64,000 nt of DNA from Alphaproteobacteria bacterium (GTDB taxonomy: Bacteria; Myxococcota_A; UBA796; CAJQPC01). This document shows, one piece after another, positions 51,453 to 60,771 of the stretch (position 1 is the first letter of the stretch; each line of letters starts with the position of its first letter). The stretch spans positions 310,001-374,000 of the forward strand of contig JACKEV010000012.1 of assembly GCA_020632795.1 (NCBI GenBank), given 5' to 3'. The position numbers and the translations under genes are program-made. Under the pieces are notes generated by a model, which was given only the letters and a program-made list of their open reading frames with translations, was not told where the DNA came from and searched no databases.

Positions 51453-52166
51453 CTACGGCGTGTCGTTGAAGCTGATCGTGAAGTGCAGGACGCCGAGGTC
51501 CTGGGTGTCGCTGCTGCACTCGTCGATGCGGTCGCGCAGGGTCTCGTCGTACTGCCAGGTCCACCGGCCCTCGTTGTCCTGGGACATGCTGACCGCCTCG
51601 GACCAGACCCCGGACTCGTCGCGGGCGTAGAGCACCCGCTCCTGGGGGGACACGAAGCGGAAGCCGAACCACGCGGTGGTGGGCGGGGGCTCCTCGCTGC
51701 CGGTCAGCTCGGAGCACTCGTCGCGGTCGACGATGAAGGGGCCGGAGAAGGTCTTGTCGCAGGCGTCGCAGTCGCCCTCGCCCTCGAACTCGGTGAGGGA
51801 AGCGGACAGGATGGTCTGACAGTCCGGCACGTCGTAGCCGCCGAACCAGCAGCTGATGCGGCTGCCCTCGAAGTCGGCCTGGGTGCGGTGGGTCAGCGAG
51901 GTGGGCCAGGTGCAGCGGAACTCCGCGGCGCAGTCGTCGTCCTCGCAGTCGGTGACGCCGTCCTCGTCCTCGTCCACCCCGTCGTTGCAGTCGGTCTCGT
52001 TGGTGGGGATCGGGGGCTCGGTGTCCTCGGTGTCCGACGTGTCGTCGGTCGTGGAGGTGTTGGTGTCGTCGGTGGTGGTGCCATCCTTGTCACCGCTGTC
52101 GCCGTCGCAGGCGGTCCCGGCCAGGAGGAGCCCGAGGGTCGCCATCAGGAAGGGGGTGCGCGTCAT
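51453..52166 (-). CDS. Predicted lipoprotein with Asp/Thr-rich linker
   Basis: The 237-residue product starts at ATG 52166 with a signal and lipobox (LLLAGTAC), then a long Thr/Asp linker (TTTDDTNTSTTDDTSD). A short Cys/Asp-rich motif (DCNDGVDEDEDGVTDCEDDDC) is like a degenerate MopE/TSP3 unit. The rest is a beta-rich domain with several cysteines and no recognised family. It is convergent with the cyclase; the two stops are three bases apart. Confidence 0.6.
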   Translation of the reverse strand: MTRTPFLMATLGLLLAGTACDGDSGDKDGTTTDDTNTSTTDDTSDTEDTEPPIPTNETDCNDGVDEDEDGVTDCEDDDCAAEFRCTWPTSLTHRTQADFEGSRISCWFGGYDVPDCQTILSASLTEFEGEGDCDACDKTFSGPFIVDRDECSELTGSEEPPPTTAWFGFRFVSPQERVLYARDESGVWSEAVSMSQDNEGRWTWQYDETLRDRIDECSSDTQDLGVLHFTISFNDTP

Positions 52167-52233
52167 GGTGGGGTCTCCGGGGTGGTGAGGGCATGGACAA
52201 TACCTGACCGCCGCCCGAGGTGGAAGCCCGATG

Positions 52234-53544
52234 TCACTCCGGGGCCGCCCAGACCTGCCAGCCGGCCACCCCATCCACGTGGGTGAGCCCGCCGGTGTCC
52301 TGGACCGCGGCGCCCATCAACAGCGGCGCGAGGGCGGGCCAGGTCGCCCGGACGCGGCCCGGATCCAGCACGACGTGCCGGACGCCGTGCTCCCGGGCGA
52401 AGCGCGCGAGGGTGGGCGGGTCGAGCCGGTGGGGCGGCCCCGGCACCCGGCGCAGCAGCCCCCCGGGCTCCAGCCAGCCGTCCCGACGATGGAAGAACCA
52501 GGGGGAGCTGGTGAGGAAGGGGCCCTCCAGGGTGGCGCAGCGGTCGACCACGGCGGAAAGCTGCGCCTCGTCAGGGCGCAGGGGCCAGTCGGCGCGCAGG
52601 CTGTGGGCACCCACGGCGAGGCCCGCCGCCGCCAGCAGCCACGGGCGCGGCGCGAGCCAGGTCGCCCCCAGCGCCCAGCACAGCGCGCTCGGAAGCATCA
52701 GCCGCGGGTTGGCGAAGGCCAGCCCGATGAGCGCGGCGTGGGCCAGCCCGAAGGCCACGAGCCCCACTGCCCGGCGGTCCCGCCGAACCAGCCCCACCAC
52801 CAGCCCCGCCGCCGCGATCCGGGTCGGCCAGTCCTCCAGGGAGACCGCCAGCGCCCGGCCGAAGCCCCCCGGCCACCGGCCCAGGGTCTCCCAGGACCAC
52901 AGCGCGGTGGGTTCCCCGGCGGCGATGGCCAGGTTGCCGGTCTGGTCGGGCAGCAGCGGCGCGCCCGTGGCCAGGGCCAGGGCCCAGTGGGGCGCGGTGC
53001 ACAGGGCGAAGACCCCGAAAAAGCGCCACGGCCGTCCGGCCAGCAGCGCCGCCACCGGCACGGCCGCCAGCGCGGTGTAGCGCATCATGCAGGCGGCCCC
53101 CACCAGGGCCCCCGACAGCCCAGGGCGCCGTGAGGACGCCGACGCCATCGACATCAGCGCGAGGCTGGCCGCCGCCATGTCGGTGCCCTCGGTGCTGCCC
53201 CAGCGCAGCAGCGCGAGCTGCCCCAGCAGCCACACCCCCGCCGCCGGACCCAGCCACCGCGCGGCCGCGCCCACCGCGCCCACCGCCGCCGCCACCGAGA
53301 TCACCTTGCCCGCCACCAGGGCGTCGCCGACCAGCGCCTTCACGGCGACCAGCGCCGCCGGGTAGCCCACCGGGTAGAGCGGGTGGACGAGATCCGCGCC
53401 CTCGGTCAGCCGCCGCGCCCGCGCGGAGAAGGAGATGAAGTCCACCAGCCGCAGGCCGGGGTGGGCCCAGGCCAGCGCGGTCAGCGCGATCGCGGCCAAC
53501 GCGAGGGTCGCGGCCAGGGCGGCGCCTTTGGGGAGGGGCTTCAT
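52234..53544 (-). CDS. Polytopic membrane protein, GT-C glycosyltransferase-like
   Basis: The 436-residue protein has about ten hydrophobic helices and a soluble C-terminal domain of about 130 residues. After the first helix comes an acidic-loop pattern (LVDFISFSARARRLTEGADLVHPLYPVGYP) reminiscent of the GT-C DxD/ExD region in ArnT/PMT-like lipid-linked sugar transferases, and GTDMAAASL is like a second family segment. The C-terminal soluble part has HVVLDPGRVRATW. Donor and acceptor are unknown. It may glycosylate surface lipoproteins, which is inference only. Confidence 0.5.
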   Translation of the reverse strand: MKPLPKGAALAATLALAAIALTALAWAHPGLRLVDFISFSARARRLTEGADLVHPLYPVGYPAALVAVKALVGDALVAGKVISVAAAVGAVGAAARWLGPAAGVWLLGQLALLRWGSTEGTDMAAASLALMSMASASSRRPGLSGALVGAACMMRYTALAAVPVAALLAGRPWRFFGVFALCTAPHWALALATGAPLLPDQTGNLAIAAGEPTALWSWETLGRWPGGFGRALAVSLEDWPTRIAAAGLVVGLVRRDRRAVGLVAFGLAHAALIGLAFANPRLMLPSALCWALGATWLAPRPWLLAAAGLAVGAHSLRADWPLRPDEAQLSAVVDRCATLEGPFLTSSPWFFHRRDGWLEPGGLLRRVPGPPHRLDPPTLARFAREHGVRHVVLDPGRVRATWPALAPLLMGAAVQDTGGLTHVDGVAGWQVWAAPE

Positions 53545-53639
53545 CAGCCCGCAGTATCGCGCGCTCGAATGAGGGGCGCGGCCTTCGCGTCGAACCCCTC
53601 AGATCGCGATAGGGCTATCCTGCCGCCCAGGAGTCAATC

Positions 53640-54506
53640 ATGCTGACCCTCGCCCTCCTCACCAGCGCCCTCGCCGCCGCGCCGGTCTCCCCCGAGCTGC
53701 TGCCCCCCCTGGAGCGCCCCGTCCTGGCGCAGTCCTTCCTGGGACAGCCCCACACGACCCTCCAGAAGAGCGGCGGCAAGCAGGGCGGCAAGAAGGGCGC
53801 CAAGAACAAGAAGCCCCACTGGGAGTCGGAGCCCTACATCCAGCCCGGCGGCGGCCTGCGGATCTACAAGTCCTCGGGCTCCACCCAGACCGTGGCCACG
53901 CTGGGCGGGCAGCTCGGCTACCAGTACAAGTACGTCAACGCCGGCCTGCCCCAGTGGCGCGGTCGCACCCGGGCCCAGGGCGAGGTGCTCGCCAGCGGCG
54001 ACACCGACGCCGGGCTGGAGCTGCGGGTCGGCTCCTTCATGGGCCCCCACTGGAAGTACATCGGCGCCGAGTCGGGCCTGGACCTGCTGTGGAACCGCTG
54101 GACCTACGGCGACCAGGTCCTCGCCCCCAGCCTGGGCGCGGAGGTGCCCGTCCGCGCGGTGTTCGGCACCAAGGACGTCTCCGGGTACGCCGGGGTGGCC
54201 TCGTCGTTCTTCCTGGACGAGTCCCGCCGGGTGGACTGGAGCACGGTGGACGTGCCCGGCTTCGGCCACGAGTTCGCCTACCAGGGCGGCGTGAGCGGGC
54301 GTGTCCTGGGCGTGGTGGTCGGTGGCACCGCCGAGTACCGCATCACCGCCGCCGGACCGGTGTCCACCTTCATGCTCACCGCCCAGGTCGACGGCACCAC
54401 CATCCAGGACATCATCGACCGCATGGGCGGCGTCGAGGTCGGCAACGGCGACACCGGGAGCGGCAGCGGCGGCGACGGGAGCAACCAGGGTGGGGGCAAG
54501 AAGTAG
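53640..54506 (+). CDS. Secreted beta-rich protein, probable outer-membrane barrel
   Basis: The 288-residue product has a signal peptide (MLTLALLTSALAA), a Lys/Gly-rich segment (GGKQGGKKGAKNKK), and then alternating hydrophobic/polar beta strands rich in Gly and aromatic residues (GGQLGYQYKYVNAG, LELRVGSFMGPHWKY, FAYQGGVSGRVLGVVVGG), as in small outer-membrane barrels. The C terminus is a Gly/Ser/Asp-rich tail. GGAG is six bases before the ATG. I do not recognise the family. Confidence 0.5.
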   Translation: MLTLALLTSALAAAPVSPELLPPLERPVLAQSFLGQPHTTLQKSGGKQGGKKGAKNKKPHWESEPYIQPGGGLRIYKSSGSTQTVATLGGQLGYQYKYVNAGLPQWRGRTRAQGEVLASGDTDAGLELRVGSFMGPHWKYIGAESGLDLLWNRWTYGDQVLAPSLGAEVPVRAVFGTKDVSGYAGVASSFFLDESRRVDWSTVDVPGFGHEFAYQGGVSGRVLGVVVGGTAEYRITAAGPVSTFMLTAQVDGTTIQDIIDRMGGVEVGNGDTGSGSGGDGSNQGGGKK

Positions 54507-54510
54507 GGCG

Positions 54511-55710
54511 TCAGCCCTGAGGCGGCCTGGCGGTCACCAGCCGGCCGTGGTGGAGGTCGCCGTCGGGGCGGATCAGCCACCGGGACGCCAGGGGGCGGCC
54601 GGGGGCGACGCCCGCGCGGTGCAGCCAGGGGGTCTCGTGGCCGCGCATCCAGGCGGCCACCGCCTCGCCCACCGCCACGCTGCAGGTGACCCCGAAGCCG
54701 CCGAGGCCCGCCGCCCACCACAGCCCCGGTCGCTCGGGGTCCGCGCCCAGCACGGGGCGGCGGTCCGGGGCGAAGGTGCGCAGGCCGGTCCAGCCGCCGG
54801 TGAAGCGCATGTCGGCCAGCGCGGGCAGCCAGCGGCGCAGCTTGTCGGCGGCCAGGGCGCGGTGAAGCTCCTGGACCGGCCCCTGGGAGCCCGGTCCGGG
54901 CGCGGGGGGGTCGACCGCCTCGTCGCAGCCGGAGATGAGCCAGCCGCCGGCCTCGGGGCGGGCGTAGACCCCGGCGTCGTCCACCCAGGTCCAGGGGTGG
55001 TCCGGGGCCGAGGCCGGGTGGGGGGCGGTGTGCAGGAGCGTGCGCCGCACCGGCACCAGGGGGCGATCGAGCCCGGCGGCGCGGGCGAGCTGCGCGCTCC
55101 AGGCCCCCGCGGCGAGCACCACCGCGCCCGCCTCCACCGGCCCGTCGTCGGTGTCGACCCCGGTGACCTGTGCCCCGGACGTGCGCAGCCCGGTGACCCG
55201 CACCCCGCAGCGCAGCGACGCGCCCAGCCGCCGGGCTCCGCGCAGCGCCCCCATCACCAGGGCGTGGGCGTCGGCCACCCGGGCGTCGGGCAGGTGCCAG
55301 GCGAAGGGGAGGGGGCTGCCCGCCAGCGCGGGGGCGAGGTCCGCGGGCCGGTCGCAGGGCTCCACCTGCAGGCCCCGGGCGCGCAGGTGGGCGGCGGCGT
55401 CGGTGAGGTGGTCGGGGTCCCGGGCCAGGGCGAGCACCGCCCCGATGACCCGCGAGGGGGGCCCGTCGGGGAAGTCGGGGCCGGGGACGGCGTCCCAGGC
55501 GGCCAGCGCCTCGACGGTGCGGATGGCGAGCGCACGCTCGTAGGGGTCCTCGCCCATGCGGCGCACCATGCCGGCGTTCTGGGCGGCGGCCTCGGCGCCG
55601 GGCTGGGGGCCCTGCTCCAGCAGCAGGACCCGGTGGTCGGCGGCGAGGTGGCGGGCGACGCTGCACCCGGCCAGCCCCGCCCCCACGATGACGACGTCGG
55701 CGGTGCGCAC
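54511..55710 (-). CDS. FAD-dependent amino-acid/amine oxidase (DAO family)
   Basis: The 399-residue flavoenzyme has the N-terminal Rossmann motif VVIVGAGLAGCSVARHLA (residues 6-23) and an E at the ribose-binding end (LLLEQG). The C-terminal part is DAO-like (TGWTGLRTFAPDRRPVLGAD; WWAAGLGGFGVTCS). The group includes glycine oxidase, sarcosine oxidase and D-amino-acid dehydrogenase, and substrate cannot be assigned. GTG 55710 lies nine bases after the stop of the PLP-enzyme gene, so both are one operon in amino-acid metabolism. Confidence 0.75.
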   Translation of the reverse strand: MRTADVVIVGAGLAGCSVARHLAADHRVLLLEQGPQPGAEAAAQNAGMVRRMGEDPYERALAIRTVEALAAWDAVPGPDFPDGPPSRVIGAVLALARDPDHLTDAAAHLRARGLQVEPCDRPADLAPALAGSPLPFAWHLPDARVADAHALVMGALRGARRLGASLRCGVRVTGLRTSGAQVTGVDTDDGPVEAGAVVLAAGAWSAQLARAAGLDRPLVPVRRTLLHTAPHPASAPDHPWTWVDDAGVYARPEAGGWLISGCDEAVDPPAPGPGSQGPVQELHRALAADKLRRWLPALADMRFTGGWTGLRTFAPDRRPVLGADPERPGLWWAAGLGGFGVTCSVAVGEAVAAWMRGHETPWLHRAGVAPGRPLASRWLIRPDGDLHHGRLVTARPPQG

Positions 55711-55719
55711 CGGGCGCAG

Positions 55720-56889
55720 CTAACCCGCCGCGTGGCGCTCGGCTGCCTCCAGGCCGCGCCGCAGGTCGGCCCAGAGATCCTCGACGTCCTCGATCCCGAC
55801 GGACAGACGGATGAGGCTGTCGCTGAGCCCGCTGGCGGCGCGGTCTTCGGGCGGCACCACCCGATGGGTCAGGGCGGCGGGGATCTGGGCCAGGGTGTCG
55901 ACCGCGCCCAGGCTCACCGCCGGGCTCACCAGCCGGAGGGCACGCAGCCAGGCGTCGGGGCCGGGGTGGCGGTCGTCCAGCTCGAAGGAGAGCACCGCGC
56001 CGCCGCCGCGGAGCTGCCGGCCCAGCAGGCCGAGGGGGTCGCCGCCGGGCAGCTCGGGGTAGCGCACCCGCGCCACGGCGGGGTGGGCGGCGAGGCGTCG
56101 GGCGAGGACGCGGGCGTTGTCCTGGGCGGCGTGGACCCGCAGGGGCAGGGTGGCCAGGCCCCGGTGCAGCATGTAGCCGGCCAGGGGGTGCAGGCAGCCG
56201 CCGGTCGCCACCCGCACCCGCCGCAGGGCCGCCGCCCAGGCGGCGTCGCAGGCCACCACGCCCCCCAGCGCGTCGCCGTGGCCGCCGATGAACTTGGTCG
56301 CGCTGTGCAGCGCCATCGTCGCCCCGTGCCGCAGGGGGTTCTGGAGCACGGGGGTGGCGAAGGTGGAGTCCACCACCAGCGGGACCCCCCGGGCGGCGGC
56401 GACGGCGGCCTCGATGTCGGCCAGCGCGAGGGTGGGGTTGGCGGGGGTCTCCAGGAGCACGAGCGCGGTGTCCCCGTCCACGGCCTCGGCCAGGGTGTCC
56501 GCGGTGGCGACCCGCAGGCCGAGGCCGCACAGCCCCGAGCCCAGGAGGTGGTCGCTCCCGCCATAGAGCGGGCGCAGGGCCACGACGTGGTCGCCCCGCT
56601 CCCGGGCCGCGAGCAGGCACGCGGTGAGTGCCGCCATGCCCGAGGCGAAGGCGACCGCCTCGGGCGCGCCCTCCAGGGCGGCCAGGGCGCGCTCGAAGCC
56701 GGCGACGGTGGGGTTGTGGAGGCGGCCATACACCGGGGTGCCCACCGGAGGCCCGCCGTGGGCCTGGGCGTCGACGCTGGCGGCGGCCAGCGCGGGGTCA
56801 TCGAAGCGCCAGGTGGTGGACAGCTCGATGGGGGGCGCGTGGCCCGGTCTGTCGGGACCCGCGTGGACGGCGAGGGTGGTGGGCTGCAT
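55720..56889 (-). CDS. Cys/Met-metabolism PLP enzyme (cystathionine gamma-synthase/lyase type)
   Basis: The 389-residue fold-type I PLP enzyme has the substrate/PLP region YGRLHNPTVAGFERALAALEG (about 55-75), the SGMAALTA phosphate loop, DSTFATPVLQNPLRHGA with the ring-stacking Asp, and the PLP lysine in HSATKFIGGHGD. The family covers cystathionine gamma-synthase, beta/gamma-lyases, methionine gamma-lyase and O-acylhomoserine sulfhydrylase, and the exact reaction is not readable here. AAGGAGG precedes the ATG. The upstream region has operator-like repeats. Confidence 0.85.
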   Translation of the reverse strand: MQPTTLAVHAGPDRPGHAPPIELSTTWRFDDPALAAASVDAQAHGGPPVGTPVYGRLHNPTVAGFERALAALEGAPEAVAFASGMAALTACLLAARERGDHVVALRPLYGGSDHLLGSGLCGLGLRVATADTLAEAVDGDTALVLLETPANPTLALADIEAAVAAARGVPLVVDSTFATPVLQNPLRHGATMALHSATKFIGGHGDALGGVVACDAAWAAALRRVRVATGGCLHPLAGYMLHRGLATLPLRVHAAQDNARVLARRLAAHPAVARVRYPELPGGDPLGLLGRQLRGGGAVLSFELDDRHPGPDAWLRALRLVSPAVSLGAVDTLAQIPAALTHRVVPPEDRAASGLSDSLIRLSVGIEDVEDLWADLRRGLEAAERHAAG

Positions 56890-57007
56890 CCGAACCTCCT
56901 TCGGTTTCAGGGCTCATCCACAGTGTTTCATTCGATGATTCGGGAATCCATCGAACAGACTGCGGATTTCGGGCCGTTTCGGCGGCGGATACCGAACTTC
57001 CTTCGGT
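56890..57007. promoter_or_regulatory. Operator-like repeats upstream of the PLP-enzyme operon
   Basis: The 16-mer CCGAACCTCCTTCGGT (56890-56905) recurs with one change as CCGAACTTCCTTCGGT (56992-57007). Between them lies TTCGATG-N11-CATCGAA (56931-56937, 56949-56955). The first 16-mer contains the Shine-Dalgarno of the minus-strand gene, so its repeat value may be partly incidental. The set suits a regulator that loops between two sites or acts on both divergent genes. Confidence 0.45.
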
Positions 57008-57122
57008 CGGGGGCGGGCGCCGTCACGAAAGCGTGCGTTGACGGAAGGCCTCGCGCGGGAGAGAGTCCTGGCGTGAGGTAGCGGTTTTGCCCCCTCGTGC
57101 GGGGCATCGTGGAGGCAGCATC

Positions 57123-57644
57123 ATGGGGATCCCAGCAGCTTCACGTCGGCGGCCCTCGGAGGGCGCGGGGGTGGTCCCCAAGGTTCGCGTGGTCCTGCGC
57201 CTGGGTGAGCTGGGGCTGGTCGCGACCGAGGCCGTCGACGCCGGGCAAGCCATCCTGCTCCTCGACGGCGTGCTCTCCCCCACGCCGACCCGCGAGTCCG
57301 TGCAGATCGGTCCGGCCCTGCACGTCGGGATCCCGCCGGAGCTGCCCGCCGCCGATCGGCAGCGGCGCTACCTGTGGCGCTTCCTGAACCACTCCTGCCA
57401 GCCCTCGGCGCGGGTGGTCGGGGACCTGGTGGTGGCCATCGACCGCGTGGAGGCGGGCGGGGACGTGACCTTCGACTACCAGACCACCGAGATCGAGCTG
57501 TCCAACCCGTTCCAGTGCCAGTGCGGGCACTGCGGCGGGGCGTGGATCCGGGGGTTCCGACACCTGAGCGCCGAGGAGCAGCTCCGCCGGGCGCCGTGGC
57601 TCGCCGACCACCTGAGGCGCGCGATGCCCGTGGGGGAGGGGTGA
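57123..57644 (+). CDS. SET-domain methyltransferase-like protein
   Basis: The 173-residue protein is a compact bacterial SET domain: GLVATEAVDAGQAIL opens the fold, RFLNHSCQPSARV (residues about 86-98) is the NHSC SAM/substrate motif, DVTFDY the active-site Tyr motif, and FQCQCGHCGG a post-SET-like zinc cysteine cluster. SET enzymes methylate lysine side chains. GGAGG lies seven bases before ATG 57123. It overlaps the next gene by four bases (GTGA). Its place upstream of ATP-grasp and lysine-aminomutase genes suggests it may act on lysine or a lysine-containing small product, but this is inference. Confidence 0.7.
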   Translation: MGIPAASRRRPSEGAGVVPKVRVVLRLGELGLVATEAVDAGQAILLLDGVLSPTPTRESVQIGPALHVGIPPELPAADRQRRYLWRFLNHSCQPSARVVGDLVVAIDRVEAGGDVTFDYQTTEIELSNPFQCQCGHCGGAWIRGFRHLSAEEQLRRAPWLADHLRRAMPVGEG

Positions 57645-58546
57645 CCGCAGCCGAGCCGCGGCGGCTGGTGCGGGAGACGCTCGCGCCGTTCCGGCGCTCC
57701 AGCGACGCCCGCGCGTTCTCCGTGCTGGGGCGCACCTGGGGCATCGTCGCCGCTGCGATCGCGTTGGCTGTGGCCCTCGACCACCCGCTCGCGACGCTCG
57801 CCGCGATCGTGGTGATCGCCACGCGGCAGCGCGCCCTCATCGCCATCCTGCACACGGCCTCCCACGGCGTGTTCTTCCGCACGCGCCGATGGAACACGAC
57901 CCTCCAGCCGCTGTTCGCCTGGCCCAACCTCCAGGCCCTCGAGCTGTACGGGCCGGACCACGTGATCCACCACCGCGACGTCGGCGCGGCCACCCCCGAT
58001 GCCCTGGACTACCTCAACGTGGAGATGGGGCTGGCCCCCGGCGGGTTCGGGCGCCGCACCTGGCGGGTGTTCGTGCGCCCCTTGATCGGCGTGGACGGGC
58101 TGGTGGCCACCTGGGAGACGCTGCAGGAGCTGGCGCAGAACCCGCGGGTGGGCGGGAAGCTGGCGTTGTTCTGGCTGCCTGTGGTGGGCGTGTGCGCGTG
58201 GCTGGGCGCGCTGGAGCCGCTCGCGCTGTATTGGTTCGTGCCGATGGTGTGGCTCCGGCCCGTGCTGGGCCTGTGGAGCGAGCTGGCCGATCACTTCGGG
58301 ACGCGCACCGGGACCCGCGACCATGTGGGGCTCTTCCAGTCCCACTTCGTGAGCATCTACGGGCTGCACCACGCCCTGCACCACCGCGATCCCCGGGTGC
58401 CCTGCTACCGGGAGGCCGAGGCCTGCGCCGCCCTGGCCCGCGTCGGCGTGCACCTGGAGACCACGCGCACGTTCCGGGAGTTCCTGGAGACCGTCTACGG
58501 CGAGGTGACCTGGGAGGTCCCGCCCCGGCGGCAACAAGCGCGGTGA
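57641..58546 (+). CDS. Fatty-acid-desaturase-superfamily membrane diiron enzyme
   Basis: The 301-residue protein has several hydrophobic helices and three His boxes: HTASH (Hx3H, near residue 71), HVIHH (HxxHH, near residue 107) and GLHHALHH near residue 246. These bind the diiron centre in desaturases, hydroxylases and ketolases of this superfamily. The substrate may be a lipid or the product of the neighbouring pathway. GTG 57641 has GGGGGAGGG upstream and is coupled to the SET gene. Confidence 0.75.
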   Translation: MTAAEPRRLVRETLAPFRRSSDARAFSVLGRTWGIVAAAIALAVALDHPLATLAAIVVIATRQRALIAILHTASHGVFFRTRRWNTTLQPLFAWPNLQALELYGPDHVIHHRDVGAATPDALDYLNVEMGLAPGGFGRRTWRVFVRPLIGVDGLVATWETLQELAQNPRVGGKLALFWLPVVGVCAWLGALEPLALYWFVPMVWLRPVLGLWSELADHFGTRTGTRDHVGLFQSHFVSIYGLHHALHHRDPRVPCYREAEACAALARVGVHLETTRTFREFLETVYGEVTWEVPPRRQQAR

Positions 58547-58564
58547 CGTCGCCCGGCTTCGCCG

Positions 58565-58594
58565 TTGACCTCCGTCAGCCCTCGGGAGTATGGT
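58565..58594 (+). promoter_or_regulatory. Sigma-70-like promoter TTGACC-N18-TATGGT
   Basis: TTGACC (58565-58570) and TATGGT (58589-58594) are separated by 18 bases, 94 bases upstream of the radical SAM start. The site would let the radical SAM/ATP-grasp/KamA genes be transcribed apart from the SET-desaturase pair. Confidence 0.4.
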
Positions 58595-58688
58595 CCCACC
58601 CCGGTCGGCCCGCTCGGAGGGCAACGGCCGGCGGCCCCCCTGTGCTCGGCGTCAACGCCCCCCGCTCGGATGGAGCTTCTGTACTGTG

Positions 58689-60770
58689 ATGCGGTTCGGA
58701 ACGTCCCCTGGACCCAACCTGCTGGCGATCGTGCCGCCCTATGACATCTGGGGTCCCCCGGCGGGTGCGGCGGCCCTGCTGGCCTACATGAAGGCGGCCG
58801 GGTGCGATGAGCTGGGCTTCCTCGACCTGCGGCTGCTCGCGCCCGACGTCACTTCGCCCACCTACAGGGTGATGGGGGCGTTCGGGGAGTCGTTCGTGCT
58901 GGACGTGCCCGATCTGCCCCTGGTGCTCGCGATGCTGGAGCAGTTCCGGCGCGGGGGCGACCTGCTCGATCTGCCCGACGCGGTGGTGGAGCGCTACGGG
59001 CTGGAGCGTGGGCTGAACACCCTGCACCTGCGGGCCTGGTTGCACCGGGTTGACGGGCTGCTGGCGTCGGTGTTCGCCCAGCTCCCGGACCTGCGCTTCA
59101 TCGGGTTCTCGGTGTGGACCTCGAACCTGCTGACCACGATGCTGGCCGCCGCGCACCTCAAGCGCCGCAGCCGCCCGCCGTTCATCGTGGCGGGCGGCCC
59201 GCAGGTGTCCCAGAGCGTGGCCTCGGCGAAGCTCGGCCTGAAGGCCGGGCTGTTCGACGCGGTCGCGGTGGGGGAGGGGGAGCAGACCCTGCACGATCTG
59301 TACAGCGGCTTCTCGTGGACGCGGGGGGGCGTGGCCGAGCCGGTGGGCGGCACGCTCACCTGGGACGCGGACCAGGGCGCCTTCCACAGCGCCGAGCGCC
59401 CTCTGCTCAAGATCAAGGAGCTGCCGCTGCCCGACTTCGACGAGATGCACCTGCCGGCGTACTCGATCGGCGGCAAGCGGGTGGTGACCTACCAGCTCTC
59501 CCGGGGGTGCACGGACAAGTGCTCGTTCTGCAGCGAGTGGGTGTTCTGGCGGCGGTTCCGATTGAGCACAGTGGACAAGGCGCTGGATGAGGTCGAGGCG
59601 CTGCAGCGCCGGTGGGGCGCCGAGCGCATCCTGTTCACCGACTCCCTGTTGAACGGGGGCATGAACCGGCTGCAGGCGTTCGCCGAGGGGCTCCTGAGCC
59701 GGGGGATCCGGATCGACTGGAGCGGATACATGCGCGCGCAGATCGACCCGGAGACCGCGCGGCTGCTGCGCCGCTCGGGGTGTGTGTGGGTGTTCATCGG
59801 CGTGGAGTCCCTGGACGACGACACCCTGATCCTGATGAACAAGCGGATGAGCGAGCGGCAGAACCTGGCGGCGGTGCAGGCATTCCTGGACGCCGGGGTG
59901 CGGGTGAAGGTCGGGTTGATCCCCGGTTTTCCAGGAGACACCCGAGAGCGCTTCACCCACACGGTCTCCCGGCTGCGCCGCATGCAGGCCACCTCCTCCG
60001 GGCTCGCGGTGAGCCACGAGGCGTTCGTGGTGCTGCCGGGCCAGCCCATCTACACAGACCTGGAGCGCTACGGCCTGCGCCCGGTGCCGTGGGCCGACGA
60101 CGTCATTGCTCTGGCGCCGGAGCTGGCGGACATCTCCAGCCAGGTGTGGTGTCGGGTGGAGGGGGCGAACCAGGGCATGGATCGGGTGGGGGAGTACCGG
60201 CTCTCGCTGTCCCTCACCGGCCCGGAGCGGCCCGCCGACGACGCGACCGCTGACCACCGCGAGCGGGTCACCCCGTACGATCTGGAGATCACGCCGCTGG
60301 GCGGGGGCGTGTGGCTGGGGCGCACCGTCTCGACGCACGGGCACTTCGTGGGGGCCATCCTCACCGACGAGGAGCGGGCCTGGTTCGCGGCCCAGGCGGC
60401 GCCTCTGGACGGGCGTCCGCTGCCGCTGGACCAGGACCCGGCGCTGCGGACCTGGCTGGAGGGGGTCCTCGCCCAGCACGATCTGTTCGTCGGGCTGGGC
60501 GGGCCGGTGGTGGGCGCGATGCGGTTTCGCCGGGTGGCGCCCCTGGAGGCCTCCGCCTCGGTGAGCGTGGGCCCGCTCACTGTCGCGCGGCGGCTCGGGG
60601 AGACCCTCTGGCTGGCGAACCTCTGCACCGGGGCGTCCGCGTCGGTGGGCGTCGAAGGCGAGCTGGCGCTGGCCATCCTCCAGGGGCGGGCGCTGCCGGT
60701 CGACGCCGCCGCCGTCGCGCTGGCCGAGCAGGGCCTCCTCGTGTACACCGCGCTGCCTGAGGCCTGCTGA
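58689..60770 (+). CDS. B12-binding-type radical SAM enzyme
   Basis: The 693-residue protein has an N-terminal cobalamin-binding-like Rossmann region (residues 1-230; VGEGEQTLHDLY is a usual marker) without the DxHxxG ligand motif. The radical SAM core holds C274-x3-C278-x2-C281 (SRGCTDKCSFC), the [4Fe-4S] site that splits SAM. Related segments include GVESLDDDTLILMNK and GLIPGFPGDT. The C-terminal 200 residues are an extra domain of unknown fold. Such enzymes methylate or rearrange unactivated carbons. GTG 58686 is an alternative start. The next gene begins one base after the stop. Confidence 0.8.
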   Translation: MRFGTSPGPNLLAIVPPYDIWGPPAGAAALLAYMKAAGCDELGFLDLRLLAPDVTSPTYRVMGAFGESFVLDVPDLPLVLAMLEQFRRGGDLLDLPDAVVERYGLERGLNTLHLRAWLHRVDGLLASVFAQLPDLRFIGFSVWTSNLLTTMLAAAHLKRRSRPPFIVAGGPQVSQSVASAKLGLKAGLFDAVAVGEGEQTLHDLYSGFSWTRGGVAEPVGGTLTWDADQGAFHSAERPLLKIKELPLPDFDEMHLPAYSIGGKRVVTYQLSRGCTDKCSFCSEWVFWRRFRLSTVDKALDEVEALQRRWGAERILFTDSLLNGGMNRLQAFAEGLLSRGIRIDWSGYMRAQIDPETARLLRRSGCVWVFIGVESLDDDTLILMNKRMSERQNLAAVQAFLDAGVRVKVGLIPGFPGDTRERFTHTVSRLRRMQATSSGLAVSHEAFVVLPGQPIYTDLERYGLRPVPWADDVIALAPELADISSQVWCRVEGANQGMDRVGEYRLSLSLTGPERPADDATADHRERVTPYDLEITPLGGGVWLGRTVSTHGHFVGAILTDEERAWFAAQAAPLDGRPLPLDQDPALRTWLEGVLAQHDLFVGLGGPVVGAMRFRRVAPLEASASVSVGPLTVARRLGETLWLANLCTGASASVGVEGELALAILQGRALPVDAAAVALAEQGLLVYTALPEAC

Positions 60771-60771
60771 C

